Below, in pieces: positions 18,829-28,344 of a DNA stretch of 64,000 nt. The DNA comes from Flavipsychrobacter stenotrophus (GTDB lineage Bacteria; Bacteroidota; Bacteroidia; Chitinophagales; Chitinophagaceae), in assembly GCF_002954265.1 (NCBI RefSeq), contig NZ_PPSL01000002.1, positions 124,001-188,000 on the forward strand, given 5' to 3'. How positions within the stretch are numbered: the stretch's first letter is position 1; every line of letters starts with the position of its first letter. The position numbers and the translations under genes are program-made. Under the pieces are notes generated by a model. The model ran no database searches. It was not told the DNA's origin and worked only from the letters and a program-made list of their open reading frames with translations.

Positions 18829-18950
18829 ACTGAAATATTAACTATATAATTTTCAATACGTAACACACCTTTAATAATACAATTCGTGTGTAAATACCTT
18901 ATTGGCTAATTTAGGATATGGTCAGTTGATCAACCAGACATATAACCTGA

Positions 18951-21119
18951 ATGAAAACAGACAAAACAGATATATTGGATCAGCCAAAACAGCTCGGTTA
19001 TATTTCCACCGCCGCAACTGCTATCCTAATATTTTGTATTTCAATAGCGACCCACTCTTTTGCAGGAAATATAGACAGTCTCAACAAAATACTAAACGGC
19101 AAAAAAATAGCTGATCCGGAAAGAGTAACACTGACAGCTCAACTGGCACATGCCTATCGCGATGCCAACCTCGACTCAATGATGATCTTTGCTAATAGGG
19201 GTATAGCATTAGCTAAGCAAATACATTTTGATCAGGGTAAAGCCGCCTGTCTTAAAGAACTAGGAACTGCATATTCGAGTAAAAATCTTTACGACAGCAC
19301 ACTGCTGTGTTACAATAGGGCACTACATATTTATGAACAGATAAACGACATAAACGGTCAAAAGGAAACGGTATTTTCAATGGCTAATATTTACAGCCGC
19401 CAGTTGAAATACGCTATGGCAATAGAGTACTACGAAAAAACGATTGCCTTTAGCAAAAAAATGAACGACCAGGATGGCATAGCAGTGGGAATGGCCAATA
19501 CAGGGTCAATATACATGGAGCTTGGCAACTACCCCGAATCAATAAAATACTACCTCGAGTCATCGAAGGTATATGAGCAACAGCAAAACGTTACCGGACT
19601 GCTTACTTGCCTCACAGGCATTGCCAATGTATACTCTTTATTAGGAAATAATGTAAAGGCTGAAGAATATGTAATCAAGAGTCTGAGCTTACAAAATGGC
19701 AAAAGCAAAAGTCACGAAACAATATCTTTTTATGTTGATATTGGTGCGGTATACACTACCATAAAAAACTTTGACAAAGGTTTACTTTTCTTCAAAAAAG
19801 CTTTGCACCTTTCCGATTCCATAGGAGATAGCTATTGGCGCAATATTTGCCTGGCAGACATCGCTGAGACCTACTACAACATGGGCAATCTCGACAGCTC
19901 ATTTGCCATCTACACAGCATGTGTCAAGAATCTGGAAACTGTTTATGACATAGATGTAAATACGGTAGTAAATACCGGGCTTGGCAAAATATTGATCAAA
20001 CAAGGAAAGACCAAAGAGGGAATAACTTACCTACTAAAATCATTTGATATTGCCCGCGAGAATAGAATTAAAGATGAAATTGTTGAAAATGCGGAGGAAC
20101 TGAGCAAAGCCTACGAGCAGCTGAGCACCTATGACAAAGCACTGCTCTATCGCAAAATATACGAAGTGTACAAAGACAGCCTTTTTAATGAAAAAAGTGA
20201 AAAACATATTCAGCAACTACAATTCGACTATCAATTAGAAAAAAATAAGACAATAGCGCACAATAAAAGTGTGCGGCAAACCACTATCATTTTAAGCCTG
20301 ATAGCCGGCCTGATTTCATTCGTAGTGATTATCATTCTCTTATTCAGAAGCCGCCAGGTTGAAAAAATGAACAAGGAAAAAAGTATAATTCTTGCCAATG
20401 AAGTAAAACAACAGTCTATAAAACTCGAGGAACTTAACACCTTCAAAGACAAAACATTTTCAGTTCTCTCGCACGATCTGAGGGGCCCCATATCAGGCTT
20501 CACCGGCACCATGGCCATGCTTGATAAAAAACAGATCACCCAGCAGGAATTTGACGAAATAAGACCGGAAATAAACAAGCAATTAGACGCTCTTAATCTG
20601 CTTTTAGAAAACCTCCTTGGGTGGTCAAAAAATCATATGCAGGGCGGGGCATCCGTCTCTGCTCTACCGGTTAATATGCACACGGTAGCAAATGACAATA
20701 TTGATCTGTTTGAAAATACAACCAATAAAAAAACCATCACCATAGTCAATAACATCCCTGCTGATCTTAATGCGTTTGCAGATAGAGGTCAGGTAGACAT
20801 TATATTCAGAAACTTGCTCAACAACGCTATTAAATTCACCGGCACCAATGGCACTATAACATTGAATGGCAAAATCTCCGGTAGTAATACTATTGTTTCT
20901 ATAACAGATACAGGGGTGGGTATGACCACCAACCAAATGGACAAATTGTTTGGCATAGCCACTGAAAAAAGTACTTATGGAACCGATGGCGAAAAAGGCA
21001 TCGGAATAGGCCTGATCTTATGTTATGAATTCATCAAAGCCAATAAAGGAGACCTTACAGTTACCAGTACACCCGGAGCCGGCACAACCTTTAATATTAT
21101 ACTCCCATCTGTTAAATAA
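18951..21119 (+). CDS. TPR-containing HisKA sensor histidine kinase, first of a tandem pair
   Basis: A 722-residue protein. It has an N-terminal signal or anchor segment (about 17-39), then six to seven tetratricopeptide repeats (about 55-400). A transmembrane helix (about 443-465) is followed by a short coiled linker, a HisKA dimerisation domain with the H-box FSVLSHDLRGP (His 508) and a HATPase_c domain. The ATPase has N-box NLLNNAIKF, G1 DTGVGM and G2 GIGIGL. It lacks a receiver domain and no response regulator gene is nearby, so its partner lies elsewhere. The TPR block outside the membrane is the likely sensor. A paralogue follows 113 bases downstream on the same strand. Confidence 0.92.
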   Translation: MKTDKTDILDQPKQLGYISTAATAILIFCISIATHSFAGNIDSLNKILNGKKIADPERVTLTAQLAHAYRDANLDSMMIFANRGIALAKQIHFDQGKAACLKELGTAYSSKNLYDSTLLCYNRALHIYEQINDINGQKETVFSMANIYSRQLKYAMAIEYYEKTIAFSKKMNDQDGIAVGMANTGSIYMELGNYPESIKYYLESSKVYEQQQNVTGLLTCLTGIANVYSLLGNNVKAEEYVIKSLSLQNGKSKSHETISFYVDIGAVYTTIKNFDKGLLFFKKALHLSDSIGDSYWRNICLADIAETYYNMGNLDSSFAIYTACVKNLETVYDIDVNTVVNTGLGKILIKQGKTKEGITYLLKSFDIARENRIKDEIVENAEELSKAYEQLSTYDKALLYRKIYEVYKDSLFNEKSEKHIQQLQFDYQLEKNKTIAHNKSVRQTTIILSLIAGLISFVVIIILLFRSRQVEKMNKEKSIILANEVKQQSIKLEELNTFKDKTFSVLSHDLRGPISGFTGTMAMLDKKQITQQEFDEIRPEINKQLDALNLLLENLLGWSKNHMQGGASVSALPVNMHTVANDNIDLFENTTNKKTITIVNNIPADLNAFADRGQVDIIFRNLLNNAIKFTGTNGTITLNGKISGSNTIVSITDTGVGMTTNQMDKLFGIATEKSTYGTDGEKGIGIGLILCYEFIKANKGDLTVTSTPGAGTTFNIILPSVK

Positions 21120-21232
21120 TTAATGAACATTACTAACTACTGTATTTTCATTACTTTAGTCGTGAAAACAAAATCAAGAGGATAGGCTCTGGCTATACCC
21201 CCTTTAGCTTTCTACCAAACTAACTACACCCA

Positions 21233-23419
21233 ATGAAAAAACGCCCCCTACCCCACAACACCTGGCGGCTCACATCTGCTGCCTTTTTATGCACGCTTTT
21301 ATGCACCGTACATTGCTATACGGGATACGGGCAAAAACTTGATAGCCTTAAAGCCGTTCTGTTAGAGTTTAAGAATAACGACACTACCACTGTCAATATA
21401 ATGTTGGAAATGACCAACAGTTATCGCGACATTAGTCCAGACTCTACAGAGATTGTTGCCAGGAGAGCATTGGCCATAGCGCAAAAAAACGACTATGCAA
21501 TGGGCATGGGCAAGAGCTATTACATGATAGGTGTTGCCCATACAATGCGCAACCAATATGACTCATCGATCTGGTACTATGAAAATGGCCTGGCGGTATT
21601 CCACAAAGCAGGCCTAACGGATAAGGAATGCATGACCCTATATAATATCAATGTTTCGTACTACCGTATGCGTAACATGGATAAAGCGCTTGCCGCACTA
21701 CAAAAAGATTCCGCGATAGCAGACCAAAATAACAATTACGAGCGTGGCGGAAGAGCAATGCTGGCAATGGGTGATATTTATCGGGATAAAGGTCAATATG
21801 CCGATGCCATTGGATGCTACCTCAAAGCACTTAGTATTTATGAAAAATACAAGGTCACAACGGGCATCAGCGAATCATACAGAGATATTGCCGACATCTA
21901 TTCCCTTATTGGTAATCGATCAAAAGCTAAAGAATACATTACAAAGGCAAGTGCCCTATACCAACCCATAGGAGATATCCAGGGAATTATCGTTAACTAC
22001 ACTTCTGTAGCGTCGGTATACGGCCAGCTTCAGGACTATAAAAATTCACTATTCTATTACAACAAAGCCCTGCATCTTGCAGATTCAATTCAGAATCATT
22101 ACTGGCTGGGGAGCTGCCTGATCAATGTTGGCGAAAACTATCTGGCAACAGGGCAGCTTGATACAGCACTATCTTCTTTCACAAAGGGGCTAGAGCAATG
22201 CACTATAACTCACGATGAGGTAGGCGCGGCATTTGCCAGAAGAGGGATCGGCAATGTACTGATCAAAAAAGGAATACCCAAAGAGGGCATACCTCACCTG
22301 CTGGAAGCAATAGAGGTGATGAAAGCGGCAGGCATCAAGCGGGAAATATCAGAGATAAGCAATATGCTTAGTAAGGCATATGAACAGACAGGCAATATAG
22401 GTGAAGCACTTAGATATGCGCGAATTACCTACGCTTATAACGATACGCTTTACGGAGAAAACAATGACAAACACATGCAGGAGGTTCAGTTTGACTACGA
22501 ACTGAAGAAAAAACAAGGGGAGATTGAACTCCTTCAGAAAGACAGAATTATTAAGCAGGCAAAACTCGAAAAACAGAGGGCAACACAATGGGGCCTTATC
22601 TCAGGAATAGGGCTGTTGGCAATCGTTGTTAGCCTGCTGTATATAAGTAGAAAAAGAGAAAAGAAGAACAAAGAAATGAGTATGGCGCAGACCGCCGAAA
22701 TTCAAAAGCAGGCTACCATGCTCGAAGAGTTGAATCAGTATAAAGACAAGACCTTTTCTGTGTTGTCTCACGACCTGAGAGGACCAATGAACGCATTCAG
22801 TAGTGCAATGGACATGCTGGATAAGGATGAACTTTCGGTGGAAGAATTTATGGAACTAAAGCCGGAAATAAATAAGCAGATCAACTCGCTTAATCTGCTC
22901 CTCGACAATCTGCTAAACTGGTCTAAAAGCCATATGCAGGGAGAAAAATCTATTCTCACCCAAACTATCGATATACATAAGATAACAGTGGACAACATTT
23001 CATTAGTACAAGGCACTGCATCAAAAAAGATGGTTACCATCCACAACAATATTCCTGAACATACTACCGCACTTGCCGACAAAGGACAAATTGACGTAGT
23101 AATTAGAAATCTCATAAACAATGCAATAAAATTCACCGGAGAGCGGGGAAGGATTACTTTATCCGCCAATGAAAATGCCGAAGATGTTTCTATATCTGTA
23201 TCCGACACCGGCGTAGGTATGACCCAACAGCAACTGGATAAGTTATTTAAAGTCGTGACCAACAACAGCACTTACGGCACCGGTGGCGAGAAAGGTATAG
23301 GGCTGGGGTTGTTGCTCTGCTATGAATTTATAAAAGCCAATAAAGGCAATATTACAGCAACAAGCGAACCAGGCAAGGGAAGCACCTTTACGATAACTTT
23401 ACCAAAACAAGTCAGCTAA
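21233..23419 (+). CDS. TPR-containing HisKA sensor histidine kinase, second of a tandem pair
   Basis: A 728-residue paralogue of the preceding kinase with the same order: signal segment (about 10-33), TPR array (about 50-405), transmembrane helix (about 452-472), HisKA H-box FSVLSHDLRGP (His 513) and HATPase_c with NLINNAIKF, DTGVGM and GIGLGL. The catalytic parts are much more alike than the TPR parts, as expected if the two sense different inputs. The 113-base spacer has no terminator that I can see, so co-transcription is possible. Confidence 0.92.
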   Translation: MKKRPLPHNTWRLTSAAFLCTLLCTVHCYTGYGQKLDSLKAVLLEFKNNDTTTVNIMLEMTNSYRDISPDSTEIVARRALAIAQKNDYAMGMGKSYYMIGVAHTMRNQYDSSIWYYENGLAVFHKAGLTDKECMTLYNINVSYYRMRNMDKALAALQKDSAIADQNNNYERGGRAMLAMGDIYRDKGQYADAIGCYLKALSIYEKYKVTTGISESYRDIADIYSLIGNRSKAKEYITKASALYQPIGDIQGIIVNYTSVASVYGQLQDYKNSLFYYNKALHLADSIQNHYWLGSCLINVGENYLATGQLDTALSSFTKGLEQCTITHDEVGAAFARRGIGNVLIKKGIPKEGIPHLLEAIEVMKAAGIKREISEISNMLSKAYEQTGNIGEALRYARITYAYNDTLYGENNDKHMQEVQFDYELKKKQGEIELLQKDRIIKQAKLEKQRATQWGLISGIGLLAIVVSLLYISRKREKKNKEMSMAQTAEIQKQATMLEELNQYKDKTFSVLSHDLRGPMNAFSSAMDMLDKDELSVEEFMELKPEINKQINSLNLLLDNLLNWSKSHMQGEKSILTQTIDIHKITVDNISLVQGTASKKMVTIHNNIPEHTTALADKGQIDVVIRNLINNAIKFTGERGRITLSANENAEDVSISVSDTGVGMTQQQLDKLFKVVTNNSTYGTGGEKGIGLGLLLCYEFIKANKGNITATSEPGKGSTFTITLPKQVS

Positions 23420-23507
23420 ACGCAGTACTGGTGAGAATTATTGCGAAAACCAACGTATTATTCCCAATGCTTAGTAAATTTACAGCGCACCCTTTGCAAC
23501 TCACAAT

Positions 23508-23912
23508 ATGGCACTATTCTCACAATTAGGTAATTACAGAAATGCCGGATTATTCATTATGCGCACTGGCATTGGTGCCATGATGATCTTTCATGGATTA
23601 CCCAAAATTGCCCACCCTGAAAAATGGGCCGGCTTAGGTGAAGCCATGGGATCACTACACATTCATTTCTGGCCTACATTCTGGGGCTTCGTTGCCGCAC
23701 TAACAGAAACTGTTGGCGGCCTGTTTTCTATACTTGGCCTGTGGTTCAGGCTGGTAAGCTTGTTCATGATCTTCTTGTTTATGGTCGCTAGCCTCCATCA
23801 TTTCAATACCGGCGGAGATCTGGGTGAAGCCTCACACGCCATTGAACTTGGCTTTGTATACATTGGCTTTTTGTTCCTGGGCCCTGGCAAGTTTTCGGTA
23901 GATAAGGGGTAG
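23508..23912 (+). CDS. DoxX-family membrane protein
   Basis: A 134-residue integral membrane protein with four predicted helices. It shows the DoxX features FIMRTGIGAMMIFHGLPKI near the N-terminus and the central LTETVGGLFSILGLW. Family members are small quinone- or oxidoreductase-associated membrane proteins whose role is poorly defined. It starts at ATG just downstream of a CCTTTGC stretch that resembles a Bacteroidota -7 box. Confidence 0.85.
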   Translation: MALFSQLGNYRNAGLFIMRTGIGAMMIFHGLPKIAHPEKWAGLGEAMGSLHIHFWPTFWGFVAALTETVGGLFSILGLWFRLVSLFMIFLFMVASLHHFNTGGDLGEASHAIELGFVYIGFLFLGPGKFSVDKG

Positions 23913-24039
23913 AAGTTATTAAATATTAGTAAAACCTGATAATTATTCACAAATCGGTTTTCACAATTTATTAAGACAAATACAGCGCTATAACGGACGC
24001 ATATTTAAAACTGAATGTATTTTTCGTTTCATTTAGGTT

Positions 24040-24048
24040 TAATTTTGC
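24040..24048 (+). promoter_or_regulatory. -7 box just before the SCO gene
   Basis: TAATTTTGC matches TAnnTTTGC exactly and ends only 4 bases before the ATG at 24053. The transcript would have almost no leader. No well-spaced TTTG is seen upstream. Confidence 0.4.
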
Positions 24049-24052
24049 GGCC

Positions 24053-24688
24053 ATGGCAAAAATTCTCATAGCATTCTTCATGATATTGGGTATAGCTTTT
24101 CTTGGCTATTACTACAAAGTAAATCATGATGTGCATAACGAACGTAAATTATCAGCACTCCCAATTATTGAGGGCGACCGTAATCATCATGTCGGTGCCT
24201 TTTCATTCACTAACCAGGACGGAAAAGTTATTACCAATGCCGACGTAAAAGGAAAAGTGGTTGTTGTTTCTTACTTCTTCGCAACCTGCAAAGGTATATG
24301 TCCGCGCATGAACGAAAATATGACACAGATCTATAAAGCTTACCGTGGCAACAAAGATGTGATCATCTTATCGCACACTGTAGATCCTAAGAAAGACACC
24401 GTAGCTGCACTAAAGGCTTATAGTCTGCGTTTTGACGCAGACCCCAACCAATGGATGTTCCTTACCGGCAGTAAGAAAGAGTTATATGACATGGCTCGAT
24501 ATAGCTACTTGATCAATGCTAAAGAAGACACTGTTGGGGTAAATATTGAAAATGATTTCATTCACGATGAGCATTACTCACTTGTCGATCGCCATGGTCG
24601 TATTCGCGGCTTTTATAACGGCCTTGAACAAAGCGACATAAAGAAACTTACAGAAGACATTAAGTCTTTGCTACAGGAGACAGACTAA
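24053..24688 (+). CDS. SCO1/SenC-family copper chaperone-like protein
   Basis: A 211-residue thioredoxin-fold protein anchored by one N-terminal helix (about 3-22) with its domain outside the cytoplasm. The copper-binding CxxxC is CKGIC (about 83-87), preceded by YFFAT. The distal conserved His lies in the DEHYSLVDRHG region. SCO proteins deliver copper to the CuA centre of cytochrome oxidase or act as thiol-disulfide reductases. No oxidase genes are in the window. A good terminator ends the gene. Confidence 0.92.
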   Translation: MAKILIAFFMILGIAFLGYYYKVNHDVHNERKLSALPIIEGDRNHHVGAFSFTNQDGKVITNADVKGKVVVVSYFFATCKGICPRMNENMTQIYKAYRGNKDVIILSHTVDPKKDTVAALKAYSLRFDADPNQWMFLTGSKKELYDMARYSYLINAKEDTVGVNIENDFIHDEHYSLVDRHGRIRGFYNGLEQSDIKKLTEDIKSLLQETD

Positions 24689-24710
24689 ACAACATCTTTA
24701 ATGATGTCTA

Positions 24711-24745
24711 AAAGAGTGAATGCCGCTGGTATTCACTCTTTTTTT
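24711..24745. terminator. Terminator between the SCO and ChrA genes
   Basis: A perfect 11-bp stem (24711-24721 with 24731-24741) with a 9-base loop runs directly into seven T on the plus strand. It lies between convergent genes. Confidence 0.88.
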
Positions 24746-24748
24746 GCT

Positions 24749-25978
24749 TTAATGATGCAGCGTCAACCCCATCAATAACCACCCTACCACAATAAGCGGT
24801 GAGGGTATCTTACTAAAATAAAGCAGGCAAAAAGTGATGGCTACCACTACAAGGTTGCTCCATTCAAATTGTATGGACTGGAACAGTACAATACCCGATG
24901 CCCATATGATACCGACAATAGCAGCATTAATGCCCTCCAATGCCCTGAATATAATTACGTGATGTTTAAGGTTCTCATATATCGGGAAAAAGAAAAACAG
25001 CAACAAGGTACTCGGCAGGAAAACTGCCGTTGTAGCAACTATACAGCCTATCATCTGCCACATAGGTCCGTCGCCACTCATAGCTATACCACCCACATAG
25101 GAGCAAACAGAGAATACCGGGCCGGGCACAGCCTGAACCATACCAAAGCCTGTTAATAACTGCTCTGCCGACAGTACTGTAGTCGCATGATGCTGTATCG
25201 GCATACTCACAAACTGGTAATACATCATGGGTAGCAAAGCCTGTCCGCCACCAAACACAATAGCACCGAAACGATAAAAATTCTCGAACAGGTTATAAAT
25301 ACGTCCATGACTCCACCCCTGACTCCTCGATAGTTCACTCACCACCCCTGCACCTACAAACAGTAGCGCGAATAGCCACAAATTGATCCAGTTGATCCTC
25401 TTTGGCTTTTGCTGAGACCCCGGGATACGCTTGTTACTGAAGTTACTTAGTGTACCAGAAACAAGTAGCAAACACGGGAATACCCATGGAGAACGGAACA
25501 AGACCGTAGCAAGAATACTACCAATCATTATAGAAGTGGTCGCTACGTGTTTGATACTGCTGCCCATCATTCGCGCAGCTGCATAGCACACGAACCCAAC
25601 TGACATGGGCTGTATATAGGCAAACAGATCTGTAGGGATATTTTTGTGACCGTGAATTGCACCCGGGGTAAAAAAGTAGATCAAAAAAGAAAACAACCCC
25701 ATAATAAGTGCTGCCGGAAACACCCACAACAATAAAGTGATACATGCCAGCGGAATCCCCCCTCTCTTCATGGCTATCAATGTCACCGTTTGGGTAGACG
25801 ATGGCCCCGGCAGCATCTGGCAAAATGCATTATATTCAAGTAATTCATCTTCCGTAACATCTTTTCGCTTTTGCACAAATGTTTTTACCATCATACCCAT
25901 ATGCCCCTGCGGTCCGCCAAAAGCAGTGAAGGAGTATATAAATACTGATTTTAAAAACGGTACATGGCGCAACAGCAT
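24749..25978 (-). CDS. chrA: Chromate (CHR/ChrA) family transporter, two-domain form
   Basis: A 409-residue integral membrane protein with 10-12 helices formed by two homologous CHR halves. The N-half has AFGGPQGHMGMM and MLPGPSSTQTV. The C-half has VFGGGQALLPMMY and AVPGPVFSVCSYVGG. These GG-Q and PGP motifs are the hallmark of the family, which exports chromate and sometimes sulfate-like oxyanions. Whether this one gives chromate resistance cannot be told from sequence. It starts at MLLRHVPFL and is divergent from the small membrane ORF before pdxH. Confidence 0.9.
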   Translation of the reverse strand: MLLRHVPFLKSVFIYSFTAFGGPQGHMGMMVKTFVQKRKDVTEDELLEYNAFCQMLPGPSSTQTVTLIAMKRGGIPLACITLLLWVFPAALIMGLFSFLIYFFTPGAIHGHKNIPTDLFAYIQPMSVGFVCYAAARMMGSSIKHVATTSIMIGSILATVLFRSPWVFPCLLLVSGTLSNFSNKRIPGSQQKPKRINWINLWLFALLFVGAGVVSELSRSQGWSHGRIYNLFENFYRFGAIVFGGGQALLPMMYYQFVSMPIQHHATTVLSAEQLLTGFGMVQAVPGPVFSVCSYVGGIAMSGDGPMWQMIGCIVATTAVFLPSTLLLFFFFPIYENLKHHVIIFRALEGINAAIVGIIWASGIVLFQSIQFEWSNLVVVAITFCLLYFSKIPSPLIVVGWLLMGLTLHH

Positions 25979-26215
25979 GGATGCCGGAAATTTGGAATGA
26001 AGATAATTACAAAAAGTGGTAACCTAGTTATTACTGTCCTCAAATATGCACCCGGCCTGCCAATTGATACACATTCATTTGTACCTTTTTAGAATGATCC
26101 TCATCAGTCATACGATGAAAATGCAATTACCTCCACTAAAAATGATGAATTTTCACTTCTTCCGCTTTTAACTTTCCATTTTAAATACTTATCTTGCAGC
26201 CGAAAATCGAACAAT

Positions 26216-26359
26216 ATGAACCATTTGATGCTCAGTGCATTTTACGATAATGTAAATAAGAATGTAGGCCCTACTCTTATGTGGGTATTCTCTATCCTTA
26301 TGACCATAGAATTAGTTTACGTAATGGTAAAGTATCTCGGTTCAGGAGATAAAAAGTAA
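26216..26359 (+). CDS. Small single-pass membrane protein of 47 residues, coupled to pdxH
   Basis: This short ORF starts at ATG 26216 and ends with TAA at 26357-26359. It has a polar N-terminus, one hydrophobic helix (about residues 19-41, with LMWVFSILMTIELVYVMV) and a charged GDKK tail. TATCTTGC about 20 bases upstream may be its promoter's -7 box. The stop is followed without any gap by the TTG start of pdxH, so the two are probably translated together. I know no family for it. Against chance: a clean TM segment, a basic cytoplasmic-type tail and exact abutment. It is too short to prove by reading alone. Confidence 0.55.
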   Translation: MNHLMLSAFYDNVNKNVGPTLMWVFSILMTIELVYVMVKYLGSGDKK

Positions 26360-27019
26360 TTGGCCTTGTCCGCATCAACCACGCATATTGCTCATATCCG
26401 CCAGGATTACACGCTGGCAGCACTAGACGAAAGCATAACAGGAAATGATCCTTTAGCTTTTTTCCATAGGTGGTTTGGTGAGGCGCAAACAGCACAGATT
26501 TCTGAAGTAAATGCCATGACACTGGCAACGGTAAGCGCAGAGGGCAAGCCCCATGCGCGTATTGTGTTGTTGAAAGGTGTAGAACATAACGGCTTTATCT
26601 TTTTCACCAACTACGACAGCAATAAAGGCCGGCAGATAGCCTCGCACGACAGTGCTGCATTACTATTCTTCTGGAAAGAACTGGAACGACAAGTACGTGT
26701 AGAAGGTAAGATCAGGAAAATATCAGCAGAAGAAAGCGATCAGTATTTTCACTCCCGCCCTGCAGGTAGCCGCATCGGTGCCTGGTCATCTCCACAAAGC
26801 GAGGTAATATCCGATCGTTCGGTGCTCGACAAAAACTATCAGGATTACGAAGCAAAATTTGCCGACACTACCATTCCACGTCCTCCTCATTGGGGTGGAT
26901 ATATTGTAGAGCCAACGCAAATAGAATTCTGGCAGGGCCGCAGCAGCCGTATGCATGACCGTATACTTTTCACCCGGTCTGAAAACGACACATGGGTAAA
27001 AGCAAGGCTTGCACCATAA
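26360..27019 (+). CDS. pdxH: Pyridoxamine/pyridoxine 5'-phosphate oxidase
   Basis: A 219-residue FMN enzyme that makes pyridoxal 5'-phosphate from pyridoxamine or pyridoxine 5'-phosphate. The start is TTG at 26360: no ATG occurs before the conserved IAHIRQDYTL segment, and the first internal ATG lies inside the fold. Motifs are ARIVLLKGV, FFTNYDSNKGRQI, FFWKELERQVRVEG, SRPAGSRIGAWSSPQS and the C-terminal EFWQGRSSRMHDR, all typical of PdxH. It abuts the preceding small membrane ORF (TAA then TTG). Length fits the family. Confidence 0.95.
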   Translation: MALSASTTHIAHIRQDYTLAALDESITGNDPLAFFHRWFGEAQTAQISEVNAMTLATVSAEGKPHARIVLLKGVEHNGFIFFTNYDSNKGRQIASHDSAALLFFWKELERQVRVEGKIRKISAEESDQYFHSRPAGSRIGAWSSPQSEVISDRSVLDKNYQDYEAKFADTTIPRPPHWGGYIVEPTQIEFWQGRSSRMHDRILFTRSENDTWVKARLAP

Positions 27020-27167
27020 TCCTACTCCTCTCAACAGCACTTTCACTCTATTATTGATGCAGAAGGCATCGAATCTCCAACTACGACGTAGTTCAACTTA
27101 GCAATGCGCTACTGAAACAGGTAGTCTAATAAAAACATTTGAGTGAACCCTCAATACCTGCGGAACT

Positions 27168-28298
27168 TTACAACCCCTTCACCACACAATTCTTAATAAA
27201 GCTATCAGTCAATGTAGCCCCACCCGACAATTCGGCCTGATATGCACCATTACCCATTTTACTATTCACCAATATTTCTGAAGAAGACCTTTTGAACCAG
27301 GTTATAAAATTCAGCGCGTCCTCGTAAGTAGCAAAAAGCAATACGCTCTGGCCAGTAGGGCCATTCAACTCCAAGTTATTCCTGCTGTCGGTTATCATCC
27401 ACAACTTCGGCGTTAATTGTCCCTTTGTAATGATAGATATGTCACTGGTTGTAGCCTTACCCTTCACCACTTCTATTTCATCATCAGCCTCACTTATGGT
27501 ATTGTCCCCATCTATTACATGCCTCACTACAGCCTCATAACTGCATGACAATACCTCATCCTTTGCAAGATCAGGATACACACACCGTTGCTGCGAGATG
27601 ACCACATCATTGGGCTTTACTGTCGTCTTATCGCGATTGTACAAACCGTTAAATACATAAACCTCCTTAGTTGAAGTAGCACCTTTATATTCAAAAGCCA
27701 CATCAGCACTAAGACTACCCACAAGGTCGTTGTTACCTTTAGGTTCTTCCAACAGATTCACTGCGCCGGCAGTAATGCCCGACGATAATACCACAGCCTT
27801 GTTATCTGCAGTCAGCTTGTTGCATGATACAATCTTTATCTCGGAGCCTGGAGACGGAGCTATAGAAATGGTCACTTTCATTATCCTGTCTGCTGGGTTC
27901 ATCCTGAGGTTATCTACCGAAAACGACAGCTTCCTGTTAAAGCGGGTCATATCCCTCAGCTTTACCTCCCTTGTGCCTGGTATGATATCTTCAGACAGCT
28001 TCGCCAACAGCTCCTCTGATGTCTTCTCATTATCTGCTATTGATTCTATCAGTTGCTTCTGTCCTTCTCCTGAAAGCGAAAAGATATTCTTCCCCTGTTC
28101 TACCTTCACTTTCTCGCTGCCACCTCCACCATGTGCATATCCGCTCACGCCAACAAAGTATTTTATGCTATCCTTTGTAGGCACATAATTGCGGGCAGCA
28201 TAGCTTTTATATCTCTTAGGCAGTTTCTGCGTAGGGAAACATGAAGTAAGTAAAAATGGCATTCCCAACAATATACACACTGATTTATACTTTGACAT
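27168..28298 (-). CDS. Unknown lipoprotein
   Basis: A 376-residue protein with a lipoprotein signal (1-20, lipobox LTSC). The mature part is hydrophilic and rich in beta-prone stretches, with a Gly-rich YAHGGGGSEK region near residue 55. I do not recognise a family. It lies 47 bases behind the CBM9-like protein gene on the same strand, so the two probably form a unit. A role at the outer membrane or periplasm is inferred only from the signal. Confidence 0.75.
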   Translation of the reverse strand: MSKYKSVCILLGMPFLLTSCFPTQKLPKRYKSYAARNYVPTKDSIKYFVGVSGYAHGGGGSEKVKVEQGKNIFSLSGEGQKQLIESIADNEKTSEELLAKLSEDIIPGTREVKLRDMTRFNRKLSFSVDNLRMNPADRIMKVTISIAPSPGSEIKIVSCNKLTADNKAVVLSSGITAGAVNLLEEPKGNNDLVGSLSADVAFEYKGATSTKEVYVFNGLYNRDKTTVKPNDVVISQQRCVYPDLAKDEVLSCSYEAVVRHVIDGDNTISEADDEIEVVKGKATTSDISIITKGQLTPKLWMITDSRNNLELNGPTGQSVLLFATYEDALNFITWFKRSSSEILVNSKMGNGAYQAELSGGATLTDSFIKNCVVKGL

Positions 28299-28344
28299 AA
28301 GTTCGTTTTGTCTAAAATAAGAAATTACAATCGAATTATCAATA

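Noticed and set aside
22768-23271. A 167-codon minus-strand frame inside the second HisKA kinase gene
   Set aside because: It mirrors the conserved kinase core and its Ser/Leu-rich translation has no family features.
26094-26171. A 25-codon ORF with ATG upstream of the small membrane protein gene
   Set aside because: Very short, Met/Phe-rich, no supporting signal; likely chance in an AT-rich leader.
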